64,000 nt of DNA from CAYZQH01 sp050300015 (lineage in GTDB: Bacteria; Pseudomonadota; Gammaproteobacteria; Pseudomonadales; Cellvibrionaceae). Positions within the stretch are counted from its first letter, which is position 1, and each line of letters opens with the position of its first letter. The DNA is taken from NCBI GenBank assembly GCA_050300015.1, contig JBNKWZ010000006.1, positions 3,758-67,757 on the forward strand. The letters run 5' to 3'. This document shows, piece by piece, positions 17,474 to 26,503 of the stretch. The position numbers and the translations under genes were made by a program. The notes under the pieces were generated by a model. It worked only from the letters and a program-made list of their open reading frames with translations. It had not been told where the DNA came from and ran no database searches.

Positions 17474-18121
17474 ATGAAGCTACAACACATTCATTCTATG
17501 ACCCGACGCCAGCAAGGCGCCACATTGGTAGTGAGCCTTGTGATTTTGTTGATTGTGACACTGTTTGGTGTCGCGAGTATGCGAAGCTCTAATCTGGAAT
17601 TAAAAATGGTGATTGGTGCGCGAGACCGATCTGAAGCGTTTCAGGCGGCAGAGTCAGCACTTGATGCGGTAGAAACAACGATCCGTAACAACCCCTATAC
17701 CTTGGATGCTTATACCTGCACGGGAGCCAACTGTTTCGATAGTGCCTGTACGGGAGGACTTTGTTTTGGTGGTACATTTGAAGGCGCGCAGACCAAAGAC
17801 GATTGCCTATTGGTGGACCCAGGTCTAGGGGTTCCAGGCGACGTGCTCGTTATGCAGCCATGGCGCGATAACACCAATTGGGATACCGCAAACCGACACA
17901 AAACCATTAACGTATTGACCTCCCCCGATACTAACCAGCCCGTTGCGGTGAAATATTTGGTTGAGTTTATGTGCTTTGTGCCCCGCGACGAGAACGCGGT
18001 GGACGATGGCATCAATAGCCGCAATGCTGGGGTGCCCTTATACCGTATCACTGTGCGCGCCACGGGCGAAGCCGACCGGTCCGTAGTGATGTTGCAATCC
18101 ACTTATCGAGCAGCACAATAA
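17474..18121 (+). CDS. pilX: Type IV pilus minor pilin PilX
   Basis: PilX (215 residues) has the leader ending RRQQG followed by ATLVVSLVILLIVTLFGVAS and then the family motif MRSSNLELKMVIGARDRSEA. Position 5 of the mature protein is not Glu, as is common for PilX/GspK-like tip pilins that sit at the fibre end. Several cysteines around residues 78-95 may form disulfides. It lies directly before pilY1, its probable partner. Confidence 0.92.
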   Translation: MKLQHIHSMTRRQQGATLVVSLVILLIVTLFGVASMRSSNLELKMVIGARDRSEAFQAAESALDAVETTIRNNPYTLDAYTCTGANCFDSACTGGLCFGGTFEGAQTKDDCLLVDPGLGVPGDVLVMQPWRDNTNWDTANRHKTINVLTSPDTNQPVAVKYLVEFMCFVPRDENAVDDGINSRNAGVPLYRITVRATGEADRSVVMLQSTYRAAQ

Positions 18122-18134
18122 AATCAGGTAAAAG

Positions 18135-21100
18135 ATGATGAGCAGCCGAAGAGACAAACCAATGCAGAAATTAATTCAACAACTGGGGCTAACCGCTTTG
18201 CTTTTTGGTATGGGCCATTCAGCGATTCAGGCGCAAAGCTTGAGTGATTTTTCTTCTGTGCCGCCCTTGTCGAAAGAAAAAATTACCAACCCGATGATTT
18301 TGTTAACACTCTCGAATGATCACCAGGTGTATTTTAAAGCGTACAACGACTACGACGACTTGGACGGAGATGGTACGCCGGAAACCACCTATTCAACTTA
18401 TAATGAATATGTTGGTTATTTCGACAGCCAAAAGTGTTACAGCTACGCCAACGGCTTATTTTCCCCTTCGGCAACTCTGCCAACCAGTCCAGGCGAGAAT
18501 CAACCGCCACAATACTGTGCGGGGAGTTTGTGGAGCGGTAACTTCTTAAACTGGGCGACCATGACGCGTATCGACGTGGTGCGCTATGTGCTGTACGGGG
18601 GTAAGCGCGTTACGGATACAGCGAGTCAAACTATTTTGGAGCGCTCTTACTTACCAAACGATGCGCACAGTTTTGCCAAATATTACGATGGCAGTGATCT
18701 AAACAATCTTACACCTTACTCCATTCAGTCCAGCTGTAGCGCTGATGATACAGATTGCCGTCTGAACCATGGTTACACCTTTTGTAACACCACATTGCAT
18801 CAAAAGGTTGATGGGATTTACTCACAAGATGTGACTCAACCGCCTCTTGTTCGGGTAGTGCCAGGTAATTATTCTTTGTGGGCGAGTTCTGAGCGCTATC
18901 AATGCTTATATAGAGAGTCTGCTGAGGGTGCAGGTGATTCTGAAATGCAAAACCTTGGGGATAACGTTGCGGGCTCAAACGGTAATTTCAATCCAGCTGA
19001 AACCGGCATTTATGCGCATGGGATCGCACCTCGATATGGAGCCGGTACCGACTATATTGTGCGTGTGGAGGTGTGCGGCACTAATGGCACGGGCGGCTCG
19101 CACGATTGCAAAACCTATGACAATGGCACCAGTAGCAAACCCATTGGTATTTTGCAGCGGTATGGAGAGGATGATACGACCGCGCAAGAACCCGTTCGTT
19201 TTGGGTTATTAACGGGCAATTATAATAGTACAAAGCAATTCGGTGTGTTACGTAAGCGCATCAGCTCCTTTAATGGTGAGGTCAACCCAGACACTGGACA
19301 GTTTGTTGATAATGTCACCAATTCCATGATCGACACATTAGATGCCTTTCGTATAGTGGACTACCAATACTACAGCGAGAGCGAGAACACCAATTACTAT
19401 GGCACATACAATCAAGGTACTGTGGTCAATGGTGTGTCTCAAGGCGCGTGTGGTTGGGGTAATAATGCGTTTAGCAACGGCGACTGTCGTAACTGGGGTA
19501 ACCCCTTTGGAGAGTTGTTAGCACAGAGTTATCGGTATTTTGCGGGTGCTGGTTCGCCGCTTGCCCCGGGCAATTCCGACGCGAATCTTATTCCTGGTTT
19601 GTCGGTTGAGACCATGTGGGATGTTCCCGTGGAAGATACGGCACAAAATGCCTGTGCAAGCTTAAACGTGATTGGTTTTAACAGCAGCTATATTTCCTAC
19701 GATCATAATTTTACAGAGGCCGATGGGGCCGATGGTGGCGCGCTGACCGTGGCAAGCCTTTTAGGGAATGCCAATATCCCGGGTAGCAATCAGACCTTGG
19801 CTGCTTTAACAGATTCAATTGGGCAACTCGATAGGCAATTGGATTTTACTAATAGCCAATACTTTGTCGGTAGCTTGAGCGGAGCTACAGCAGAGTCTGG
19901 AAAGTGTACCCCGAAGACGATTTCAAATTTATCCGATACTACGGGGGTTTGCCCGGAAGCTCCGCGTTTGGAGGGCTCTTATTTAGGTGCAGGCCTTTCT
20001 TATTTTGTACATACCAACGATGTATTGCCCAATACGCAGAATAGTATCAATACGATTGAAACCATTGGTGTGAAAATGGCGGGTACCCTGCCTAGGTTTT
20101 CAGTGCCTTTCGGCAGTGAAGAGGACGCCATCAGCGTTTTGCCTGCGTGCAGTATTAATGTGGGCGGTGTGGCCACCAATTGTGCGATTGTCGATTTTAA
20201 AGTGTTGGAGCGTACGGCTGATGGTACCCGCGGGCGCTACTTTGTTGCGTGGGAAGATTCCGAGCAGGGTGGCGACTTTGATACCGATATAAACGGATTG
20301 TTGGCCTATCGCATTGATGGCTCCATGCTTTATGTCTATACACGTGTATTTCACACCAGTACTGACCTTGATATGGGGCTGGGTTTTGTGATTGCTGGCA
20401 CTGGCAATGACGCGCTCGATGGGTACTACACGCCTTCTGGAACATTTAATTTTACCTCTGGATTTGATTGCGAGGCTTTGGGTGCACAGTGTGTTGCAAA
20501 TAGTACGGATCCCGGCTTTGTCGGTTGGCAACGGGTAACTTTTGATTTATCCACTGCGAATACTCAAAACGTCACTCCCGTGAAAGAGCTAGAGGGACCT
20601 CTATATTTTGCCAGCAAGTGGGGGTTTTTCGAGGATTCCCATGATGAGGCTAACATCGCAAATATTCCTGATATTGAGAAAGATTGGGATAAAAACGAGG
20701 ATGGTTCGCCCGACAGCTATTTGTTGGTAACCAACCCCACTCAGTTAAAGGTTCAAATTGAATATGCGATTGCAAAGGCCCTGCTCCGCCCACGAACCAG
20801 TACATCGGCAGCGGTCAGTACCTTAAGTGTGACTGGCGAGGGTTTAACCTTGCATACTTTGTATTACCCCGAATATGCAAAGAATGGTAGAAGTGTGAGT
20901 TGGGTGTCTACCTTAAATGGGTTGTTTAGCGATGAATTCGGCAACACCAGGGAAGACAGTAACGGCAACGGCATATTAGATGCTACCGATTTGGTGGTTG
21001 AATTTGTATCGGATGAGGAAAATACTGATACGTTGATCAATCGTTATAATTTAGACGCCACAACTGGACTTCCAGACCGCGATAACCCTGTTGATGAGAA

Positions 21101-23282
21101 TGTGGATGTCTCGGAGTTGAATAGCCTGTGGGATGCGCATGCCTGGTTGTCGTCTATTTTGGAGGCCAATATTCAGACCAACCGAGTCTACGGTAATACC
21201 AGTCGTCGACGATATATTTTCACGGCTGTAGAGCAGCCAGACGGCAATAATGACTACGATGGACAGATTACGAAAGACGATCTTGTGGTGGACTTCGAGG
21301 CCAACGAGGTGGCGGGGCCTCAGGGGGGCTCAGCCTCCGAGCTGTATTATATGCTTGATGCTAGCAGCGAGCAGCATGGCCAAAATATTGTTAATTTCGT
21401 GCGGGGCGTAGAGGTTAATGGTATGCGCTCGCGCAAAATTAACTTTGATGGTAGCGGTGAGAAAGTTTGGCGGTTAGGGGATATTATTAACTCAACCCCA
21501 GCCGTAGTGGGGCGGCCAAGCGAACCGTATGACGTATTGTATGGTGATAACAGCTACCGCGCATTTCGTGACTACTACCGAAATCGTCGCCAGATGGTTT
21601 ATGTGGGGGCCAATGACGGCTTGTTGCATGCCTTTAACGCAGGCTTTTTTAATCCCTCCACTCTCCAGTACAGTAGGACCGGCGACTCAGATCCAAATGC
21701 GACGGAGGTGGGTACCTACGAGCTAGGCGCAGAGCTCTGGGCGTATGCGCCCTACAATTTGTTGCCGCATTTAAAATGGCTGACGCAACCCGAGTACGAC
21801 CAGAATCGGCATGTCTATTATATGGATTCGGAAGTGCAAAAGTTTGACGTGAATATATTTAACGATGATGACGACCACCCTTATGGTTGGGGTACCATTA
21901 TTGTGGTGGGGATGCGCTTGGGAGGTAACCCATATGCGCTGGACCCTGATGGCGATGGCACTCGTGGTGAAATGACGGCTCGCTCTGCCTATATGATTTT
22001 TGATGTGACCAACCCAGAAGAGCCGCCTGAACTCCTTGGTGAGATCACCCACCCTGAATTGGGGCATGCTATGGGTAAAGTTGGGGTGATGAAACAACGC
22101 GTCGCCTCCTCTACAGGCAGCTACGCCGACCCGAGTAACCTGCAACAAAACGACTGGTTTTTGGTGTTTGGCTCAGGGCCACGTGGAGCAGGTGCGATAA
22201 CGGAGGGTGTGAGTGACCAACCAGCAAAAATATTCACGCTAAATTTAAACGATTTGGCGGCGGCGGACCCAGAGGTTACTTTGACGGTGACCGAGGCGGA
22301 TGATATGGCGGCCGAGAGTTTTGTTGGCGGTTTGGCGGTGACGGATTGGGACCGCAATTACAAGGACGATATGGTGTATTTTGGCTTAATAGGTGATGGC
22401 ACTAACTCCCGAGGGGCTTTGAAACATGTATCTATCGCCAACAATGGCGCTATTCAAAGCGGTAATTTGGAGACGTTATTGACTGGCGCGGCCGCAAACG
22501 CACCCTTTAGCTCACCACCTCTACCCGTTGTTGACCGCGAAGGTAATTATTGGTTGTATGCGGGTACCGGTCGATTTATGGTACAGGGCGATTTGGACCA
22601 CGATAGTCAAGAGTCATACTTTGGGTTTAAAGTGAATAACCCAAGCAATCCCACGCAATGGTTGGTGGATGACAGTATTGCGGTTTCTAATTTGAAGGAC
22701 GTGTCAAAGGTTGACCTTTACTATGACCGTGAGGTGGACCAGTTTGGCAGAACGATAGGCGAGCAATTTGTGATAGTCGATGGCTCTGCTGGCGCAGGAA
22801 ATGAGGATGAATATGCCTCCTACGATGCGTATCTGAGTGCATTGGATGCGGTCACTCCTGCATTGCAGGGCTGGTATTTTCCATTCGAGAATCAGGGTGA
22901 GAACCAGTTTGCACGATCCGCGTTTAACGAAAATACAGTCGTGTTTTCCGCTTTCCTTTCTGAGCAATCGTGTGAGCCCTCAGGCGCGTCCACATTGTAT
23001 GCAGTTGATATGTTCACTGGCTTGCCTCAATACCGGTTAACGAATGTGTTTTCTACGAATGAGAGCATTACGCGAGGTGAGGGTGATGACAGCAAAACCT
23101 TTGACAAGTTGACCCGAAACGCGGGGACTGTTGATGGCGTGGCTTCTGATACTATCATTGCCAATAATAAAGCCTTTACCAAAAATGATTTGGGTGAAAC
23201 AACGGTAACGGATCTTGATCCAAGCCCAGGAAGGGCCGTGCGCCGCTCCTGGCGTGAAATTTCACTCGATGAAATTAACTAA
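18135..23282 (+). CDS. pilY1: Type IV pilus tip adhesin/assembly protein PilY1
   Basis: This 1715-residue protein begins with an export signal (hydrophobic LGLTALLFGMGHSAIQAQ). PilY1 proteins cap type IV pili, support extension, and act in adhesion and surface sensing. The C-terminal half has the PilY1 beta-propeller: KVWRLGDIINSTPAVVG, MVYVGANDGLLHAFNAG and YAPYNLLPHLKWL. Acidic calcium-type loops occur in the N-terminal part (DDLDGDGTPE) and before the propeller (REDSNGNGILDATD). A canonical von Willebrand MIDAS (DxSxS) is not evident at the N-terminus. Several cysteine pairs suggest disulfides. It is followed by pilE after 17 bases, so the operon ends in a major-type pilin. Confidence 0.94.
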   Translation: MMSSRRDKPMQKLIQQLGLTALLFGMGHSAIQAQSLSDFSSVPPLSKEKITNPMILLTLSNDHQVYFKAYNDYDDLDGDGTPETTYSTYNEYVGYFDSQKCYSYANGLFSPSATLPTSPGENQPPQYCAGSLWSGNFLNWATMTRIDVVRYVLYGGKRVTDTASQTILERSYLPNDAHSFAKYYDGSDLNNLTPYSIQSSCSADDTDCRLNHGYTFCNTTLHQKVDGIYSQDVTQPPLVRVVPGNYSLWASSERYQCLYRESAEGAGDSEMQNLGDNVAGSNGNFNPAETGIYAHGIAPRYGAGTDYIVRVEVCGTNGTGGSHDCKTYDNGTSSKPIGILQRYGEDDTTAQEPVRFGLLTGNYNSTKQFGVLRKRISSFNGEVNPDTGQFVDNVTNSMIDTLDAFRIVDYQYYSESENTNYYGTYNQGTVVNGVSQGACGWGNNAFSNGDCRNWGNPFGELLAQSYRYFAGAGSPLAPGNSDANLIPGLSVETMWDVPVEDTAQNACASLNVIGFNSSYISYDHNFTEADGADGGALTVASLLGNANIPGSNQTLAALTDSIGQLDRQLDFTNSQYFVGSLSGATAESGKCTPKTISNLSDTTGVCPEAPRLEGSYLGAGLSYFVHTNDVLPNTQNSINTIETIGVKMAGTLPRFSVPFGSEEDAISVLPACSINVGGVATNCAIVDFKVLERTADGTRGRYFVAWEDSEQGGDFDTDINGLLAYRIDGSMLYVYTRVFHTSTDLDMGLGFVIAGTGNDALDGYYTPSGTFNFTSGFDCEALGAQCVANSTDPGFVGWQRVTFDLSTANTQNVTPVKELEGPLYFASKWGFFEDSHDEANIANIPDIEKDWDKNEDGSPDSYLLVTNPTQLKVQIEYAIAKALLRPRTSTSAAVSTLSVTGEGLTLHTLYYPEYAKNGRSVSWVSTLNGLFSDEFGNTREDSNGNGILDATDLVVEFVSDEENTDTLINRYNLDATTGLPDRDNPVDENVDVSELNSLWDAHAWLSSILEANIQTNRVYGNTSRRRYIFTAVEQPDGNNDYDGQITKDDLVVDFEANEVAGPQGGSASELYYMLDASSEQHGQNIVNFVRGVEVNGMRSRKINFDGSGEKVWRLGDIINSTPAVVGRPSEPYDVLYGDNSYRAFRDYYRNRRQMVYVGANDGLLHAFNAGFFNPSTLQYSRTGDSDPNATEVGTYELGAELWAYAPYNLLPHLKWLTQPEYDQNRHVYYMDSEVQKFDVNIFNDDDDHPYGWGTIIVVGMRLGGNPYALDPDGDGTRGEMTARSAYMIFDVTNPEEPPELLGEITHPELGHAMGKVGVMKQRVASSTGSYADPSNLQQNDWFLVFGSGPRGAGAITEGVSDQPAKIFTLNLNDLAAADPEVTLTVTEADDMAAESFVGGLAVTDWDRNYKDDMVYFGLIGDGTNSRGALKHVSIANNGAIQSGNLETLLTGAAANAPFSSPPLPVVDREGNYWLYAGTGRFMVQGDLDHDSQESYFGFKVNNPSNPTQWLVDDSIAVSNLKDVSKVDLYYDREVDQFGRTIGEQFVIVDGSAGAGNEDEYASYDAYLSALDAVTPALQGWYFPFENQGENQFARSAFNENTVVFSAFLSEQSCEPSGASTLYAVDMFTGLPQYRLTNVFSTNESITRGEGDDSKTFDKLTRNAGTVDGVASDTIIANNKAFTKNDLGETTVTDLDPSPGRAVRRSWREISLDEIN

Positions 23283-23299
23283 GTCCATAGGGGTAATGA

Positions 23300-23752
23300 G
23301 TGAAAAAGCAACGGGGATTTACATTAATTGAGTTAATGATCGTGGTGGTGATTGTGGCCATTTTGGCCGCCATCGCCATACCGTCTTATCAACAATATAT
23401 TCAAAAGTCTCGACGAGCAGACGCCAAGGATGCGGTTACTCGTATTGCGGCTTTACAGGAGCGCTACTTTTTCACCAACAATGCTTACGCTTCTGGCTTG
23501 AATGCTTTGGGTTTTACGGCAACCGGAGGTAACTACTACTCTGGTGATGGGCATTATCGGCTTTCGCTCACTGGGCCAACTTGTTCAGAAAGTGGTGGGG
23601 CCACGTACCCATGTTTTACCGCGACAGCAACAGCCGCGAGCGGTGGGCCGCAAATAAACGACACTAAATGCCGATCTTTTACCATTACACAAAATGGTTT
23701 AAAAACGGCCAAAGACAGTGCCAATAATGATGTAACGGATAGTTGTTGGTAG
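23300..23752 (+). CDS. pilE: Type IV pilin PilE
   Basis: PilE (150 residues) starts at GTG 23300, preceded by AGGGG. The leader MKKQRG is followed by FTLIELMIVVVIVAILAAIA, with Glu5 and the Phe1 that is methylated after cleavage. The rest matches small PilE-type (minor or major) pilins: YQQYIQKSRRADAKDAVTRI, ERYF, and a C-terminal cysteine pair (CRSFTITQNG ... SCW). It is the only pilin of this kind in the window and would serve both tip operons. A terminator follows. Confidence 0.93.
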   Translation: MKKQRGFTLIELMIVVVIVAILAAIAIPSYQQYIQKSRRADAKDAVTRIAALQERYFFTNNAYASGLNALGFTATGGNYYSGDGHYRLSLTGPTCSESGGATYPCFTATATAASGGPQINDTKCRSFTITQNGLKTAKDSANNDVTDSCW

Positions 23753-23758
23753 TTGATC

Positions 23759-23781
23759 AAGCCCTGCGTTCGCCAGGGCTT
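23759..23781 (+). terminator. Hairpin after pilE
   Basis: AAGCCCTG pairs with CAGGGCTT across a seven-base loop, starting 7 bases after the pilE stop. The T-run after it is weak (TATGACTTTT), so termination may be partial. Confidence 0.6.
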
Positions 23782-23841
23782 ATGACTTTTGTGTCAAGTT
23801 CTTAATATTGCCTTTTTATTGCTAAATCGTCTAAAAACTTC

Positions 23842-23870
23842 GCTTTTTTACAGCTCATCGCTGTAAAAGC
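23842..23870. terminator. Hairpin between pilE and second fimT
   Basis: GCTTTTTTACAGC and GCTGTAAAAGC form a near-perfect stem around TCATC. It carries T-rich sequence on one arm and A-rich on the other, so it could terminate from either side. It lies about 100 bases before the second fimT-like gene. Confidence 0.45.
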
Positions 23871-23968
23871 ACCAGTTATCGATACCTGAGTTTGACCTCC
23901 TCGGTTGAACTAAACTAAAGCCAGTGGTGAACCGCCACTTTCGCTTTAACCATTGTAGGTGTTGGATA

Positions 23969-24535
23969 ATGGTAGTTGTAGGCAGAATGCAGTCCGGTTT
24001 TACGCTGATCGAAGTGATGTCAGTGGTGATGATTACGAGCTTTTTGGCCTTGGCCGCAGCTCCCATGGCGAAAAACTATTCTCTGAATCGCGAAGTCACC
24101 GAAATTCAACTGCAATTTGCAAAGTCATTAAACCGTGCGCGTGAGCGGGCGGTATTGAAGGACGAGTTGGTTTCGGTGTGTGGCTCTCGTGATGGCCGTA
24201 CTTGCAGTCAAGACGCGTGGGCCGGGGGGTGGCTGGTTTACCGCGCTTCAACCGAGGGCGTAAGCCAACCTACCCTAGAGCGCATTGTGGAGGCCTACCA
24301 AGTGCAAGAGGATGTGGGTTGGGCGCTCAACGTTGCTGACCAACATAACACCCCGCTTGCCTCCATCCAATTTGACGCGCGTGGGTACAATACGCACTCA
24401 GGGCGCATATCTGCGGGGTTTTGCCGCCTAAGTGACAATACGAGCGTGCCCGCTCTAGAGGTGCAACGGTCTGGGCGTATTGTAGGTGTCGCAGAAGGTT
24501 CATTCGCGTCCAAAGAATCCTACTGTAAAAGCTAA
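23969..24535 (+). CDS. Second FimT/GspH-type minor pilin
   Basis: This 188-residue protein has a prepilin leader ending in RMQSG followed by FTLIEVMSVVMITSFLALAA, with Glu5. The body resembles FimT/GspH: FAKSLNRARERAVLKDELVSVCGSRDG and AWAGGWLVYRAS. The start could be the ATG at 23969 or at 23987; a longer frame from 23924 would put about 20 residues before the leader and is unlikely. It is separated from pilE by about 215 bases and two hairpins, so it is probably a separate transcription unit. It is a paralogue of the fimT gene at 15136. Confidence 0.85.
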   Translation: MVVVGRMQSGFTLIEVMSVVMITSFLALAAAPMAKNYSLNREVTEIQLQFAKSLNRARERAVLKDELVSVCGSRDGRTCSQDAWAGGWLVYRASTEGVSQPTLERIVEAYQVQEDVGWALNVADQHNTPLASIQFDARGYNTHSGRISAGFCRLSDNTSVPALEVQRSGRIVGVAEGSFASKESYCKS

Positions 24536-24764
24536 GATATTCTCGCGTCCCCCATATCGCTTATTTCGGGCCTTACATTGGTGGTTTTCCTGCCATTCAT
24601 GGCCGGGAACACTTGGCACGTGAAATTCTTTTAGAAAGCCCTTGAGTTTTGCCCCCAAATCATTACTATATGCGCCCTTCAGTTCGGTTGTGCCACCACC
24701 ACATATGCCAGTCAGTTTGGTGCAGTGAGTGTAAGCCCCATCCGAGTGTGAATAGACGAATTAC

Positions 24765-24840
24765 GGGTCGTTAGCTCAGCTGGTAGAGCAGTTGGCTTTT
24801 AACCAATTGGTCACTGGTTCGAATCCAGTACGACCCACCA
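24765..24840 (+). tRNA. tRNA-Lys (anticodon UUU), copy 1
   Basis: This is a full 76-base tRNA with encoded CCA. The acceptor stem GGGTCGT pairs with ACGACCC, the D arm contains AGCTCAGCTGGTAGAGC, the anticodon stem-loop GTTGGCTTTTAACCAAT presents TTT, and the T arm is CTGGTTCGAATCCAG. A terminator hairpin follows at 24873. Confidence 0.98.
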
Positions 24841-24872
24841 TTTAAAAGTCCTTGTACAAGCAAGGCACAAAA

Positions 24873-24902
24873 ATAAAGCTGCCACAGGGCAGCTTTATTT
24901 TT
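24873..24902 (+). terminator. Terminator after tRNA-Lys copy 1
   Basis: AAAGCTGCC and GGCAGCTTT form a nine-pair stem around a short loop, followed by ATTTTT. It would isolate copy 1 from the two downstream copies. Confidence 0.85.
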
Positions 24903-24954
24903 GATGATCCCGGTGTTTTATTTTCGGGGTGAGACGCAGGACGTGTCGAATAAC

Positions 24955-25047
24955 TCCAGTCCGTACTGGATGAGAATACAAAGAATTACGGGTCGTTAGC
25001 TCAGCTGGTAGAGCAGTTGGCTTTTAACCAATTGGTCACTGGTTCGA
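24955..25047 (+). repeat. 93-bp direct repeat, unit 1 (tRNA leader plus tRNA-Lys 5' part)
   Basis: The stretch runs from TCCAGTCCGTACTGG, through the 20-base leader and the tRNA-Lys sequence, to GGTTCGA. I read it as identical to 25125-25217. The period between units is 170 bases. The repeat probably arose by duplication of a tRNA-Lys gene with its leader. Confidence 0.85.
24990..25047 (+). pseudogene. tRNA-Lys copy 2, interrupted in the T loop
   Basis: The first 58 bases are identical to the intact tRNA-Lys copies, through the anticodon TTT to the T-loop TTCGA. The sequence then leaves the tRNA for a 75-base multi-hairpin element. ATCCAGT resumes at 25124, but the acceptor 3' strand ACGACCC and CCA never follow. 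No mature tRNA can form. The part present is unmutated, so the break is probably recent. Confidence 0.9.
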
Positions 25048-25122
25048 CCATTCGGCAGGATAGCCGAATGGGACAGCCTTTAGGCTGGCCCGAAGGGCCG
25101 AACGCCATGGATGGCGTGAGTC
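25048..25122 (+). repeat. Multi-hairpin element inside tRNA-Lys copy 2
   Basis: Seventy-five bases fold into four consecutive perfect hairpins: CCATTCGGC/GCCGAATGG (25048-25071), CAGCC/GGCTG (25074-25087), GGCCC/GGGCC (25087-25099) and ACGCCAT/ATGGCGT (25102-25117). The left border is ambiguous by one base because of a shared A. No coding capacity is present. I see no second copy in this window. It resembles small palindromic interspersed elements of other Gammaproteobacteria, but I cannot name a family. Confidence 0.8.
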
Positions 25123-25124
25123 AA

Positions 25125-25217
25125 TCCAGTCCGTACTGGATGAGAATACAAAGAATTACGGGTCGTTAGCTCAGCTGGTAGAGCAGTTGGCTTTTAACCA
25201 ATTGGTCACTGGTTCGA
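25125..25217 (+). repeat. 93-bp direct repeat, unit 2
   Basis: This second unit is identical to 24955-25047 and leads into the intact tRNA-Lys copy 3, whose 3' end continues past the repeat. Confidence 0.85.
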
Positions 25218-25235
25218 ATCCAGTACGACCCACCA
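25160..25235 (+). tRNA. tRNA-Lys (anticodon UUU), copy 3
   Basis: This 76-base tRNA is identical to copy 1, with encoded CCA and anticodon TTT. It is preceded by the leader GAATACAAAGAATTAC, shared with copy 2 and similar to GAATAGACGAATTAC before copy 1. A terminator follows at 25253. Confidence 0.98.
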
Positions 25236-25252
25236 TATCCCCAAAGGATAGG

Positions 25253-25281
25253 AAAAAGGCTGACAGCGTCAGCCTTTTTTT
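25253..25281 (+). terminator. Terminator after tRNA-Lys copy 3
   Basis: AAAAAGGCTGAC and GTCAGCCTTTTTTT form a strong stem with a three-base loop and a T-run, a textbook rho-independent terminator before nadA. Confidence 0.93.
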
Positions 25282-25384
25282 ATGTTTGTTACCAAGCGCT
25301 CAAGTCTAGCTGTCGAATGTTGCCGGAATGTTTCAATATTAGGATCATGATAGACTGTTTGGCCGGTTAAATTGCGAGCAAGTT

Positions 25385-26437
25385 ATGAGCGAAACTTTAA
25401 GCCCTGAGCAAGACTCCCGTGATATTGTGACGGCGTTTTTGGATCGAATCCCAGCTCAGGAGCACCCCACTGACGAGCAACTGGAATCACAAAAGGCGTC
25501 TATTCGTGCGCAGTTAAAGGCCAACAATGCGGTGTTGGTGGCGCATTACTATACCGATCCTCTGGTGCAGGCCCTGGCGGAAGAAACGGGAGGCTGCGTG
25601 GCGGATTCGCTGGAGATGGCCCGTTTTGGTAAAACGCACGAAGCCTCGACCTTGGTGGTGGCGGGGGTAAAGTTTATGGGGGAGACTGCCAAAATTTTAA
25701 CCCCAGAAAAGCGCGTGTTGATGCCCACCTTAGAGGCCACCTGTTCGCTGGATATCGGCTGTGAGCCGAATGCATTCACTCAATTCTGTGATGACAATCC
25801 CGACCGAACCGTGGTGGTGTACGCCAATACTTCTGCTGCGGTGAAGGCGCGAGCCGACTGGGTGGTTACCTCCAGTATTGCCGTGGATGTGGTGGACTAC
25901 CTGGATAAGCGCGGTGAAAAAATTCTTTGGGCACCAGACCAACATTTGGGTCGCTATGTTCAAAAAAACACTGGGGCTGACATGCTGCTGTGGCAGGGTT
26001 CGTGCATTGTGCATGAGGAGTTTAAAGCACGAGGTTTGTTGGATTTAAAAGCCCGCTACCCCGAGGCCAAAGTGTTGGTTCATCCAGAATCCCCCGGGGC
26101 GGTGGTGGACCTTGCTGACGTGGTGGGTTCTACCTCTCAGCTGATTCGGGCAGCGCAAGAAAGTACCGGCCAGTCTTTTATTGTGGCGACGGACCAGGGC
26201 ATTTTTTATAAGATGCAAACGCTCTGCCCAGATAAAACCTTCTATATTGCACCTACGGCGGGTTCAGGGGCCACATGTCGCTCTTGTGCAAATTGCCCTT
26301 GGATGGCAATGAATTCACTAAAGCGTTTAAGCGAAGTGTTCCAAGTGACGGATAATGAGATTTTTGTGGAGGAAAGCGTCGCCCAAAAAGCGATGGTCCC
26401 CTTACAAAGAATGTTGGATTTCTCGCGCGCAAATTGA
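25385..26437 (+). CDS. nadA: Quinolinate synthase NadA
   Basis: NadA (350 residues) condenses iminoaspartate with dihydroxyacetone phosphate to quinolinate in de novo NAD synthesis. The [4Fe-4S] ligands are visible: C120 (EATCSLDIGC), C207 (WQGSCIVHEEF) and C304 in the CRSCANCPWM motif. Their spacings (87 and 97) match E. coli NadA C113, C200 and C297. HYYTDP near residue 54 and MGETAKIL near 100 are also conserved. The ribosome-binding site is weak. It stands alone between the tRNA-Lys array and a bidirectional terminator; nadB and nadC are not nearby. Confidence 0.97.
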   Translation: MSETLSPEQDSRDIVTAFLDRIPAQEHPTDEQLESQKASIRAQLKANNAVLVAHYYTDPLVQALAEETGGCVADSLEMARFGKTHEASTLVVAGVKFMGETAKILTPEKRVLMPTLEATCSLDIGCEPNAFTQFCDDNPDRTVVVYANTSAAVKARADWVVTSSIAVDVVDYLDKRGEKILWAPDQHLGRYVQKNTGADMLLWQGSCIVHEEFKARGLLDLKARYPEAKVLVHPESPGAVVDLADVVGSTSQLIRAAQESTGQSFIVATDQGIFYKMQTLCPDKTFYIAPTAGSGATCRSCANCPWMAMNSLKRLSEVFQVTDNEIFVEESVAQKAMVPLQRMLDFSRAN

Positions 26438-26503
26438 TGGGCTCGCGGTAGCCGCTGGACCGCCTCATATCAATAGATTGGTAGAGGCAGCAGGAATGCA
26501 CAA

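Noticed and set aside
24955..25235. CRISPR-like array (93-bp repeats with a spacer)
   Set aside because: There are only two repeat units, they contain a tRNA gene, and no cas gene is near. It is a tRNA duplication.
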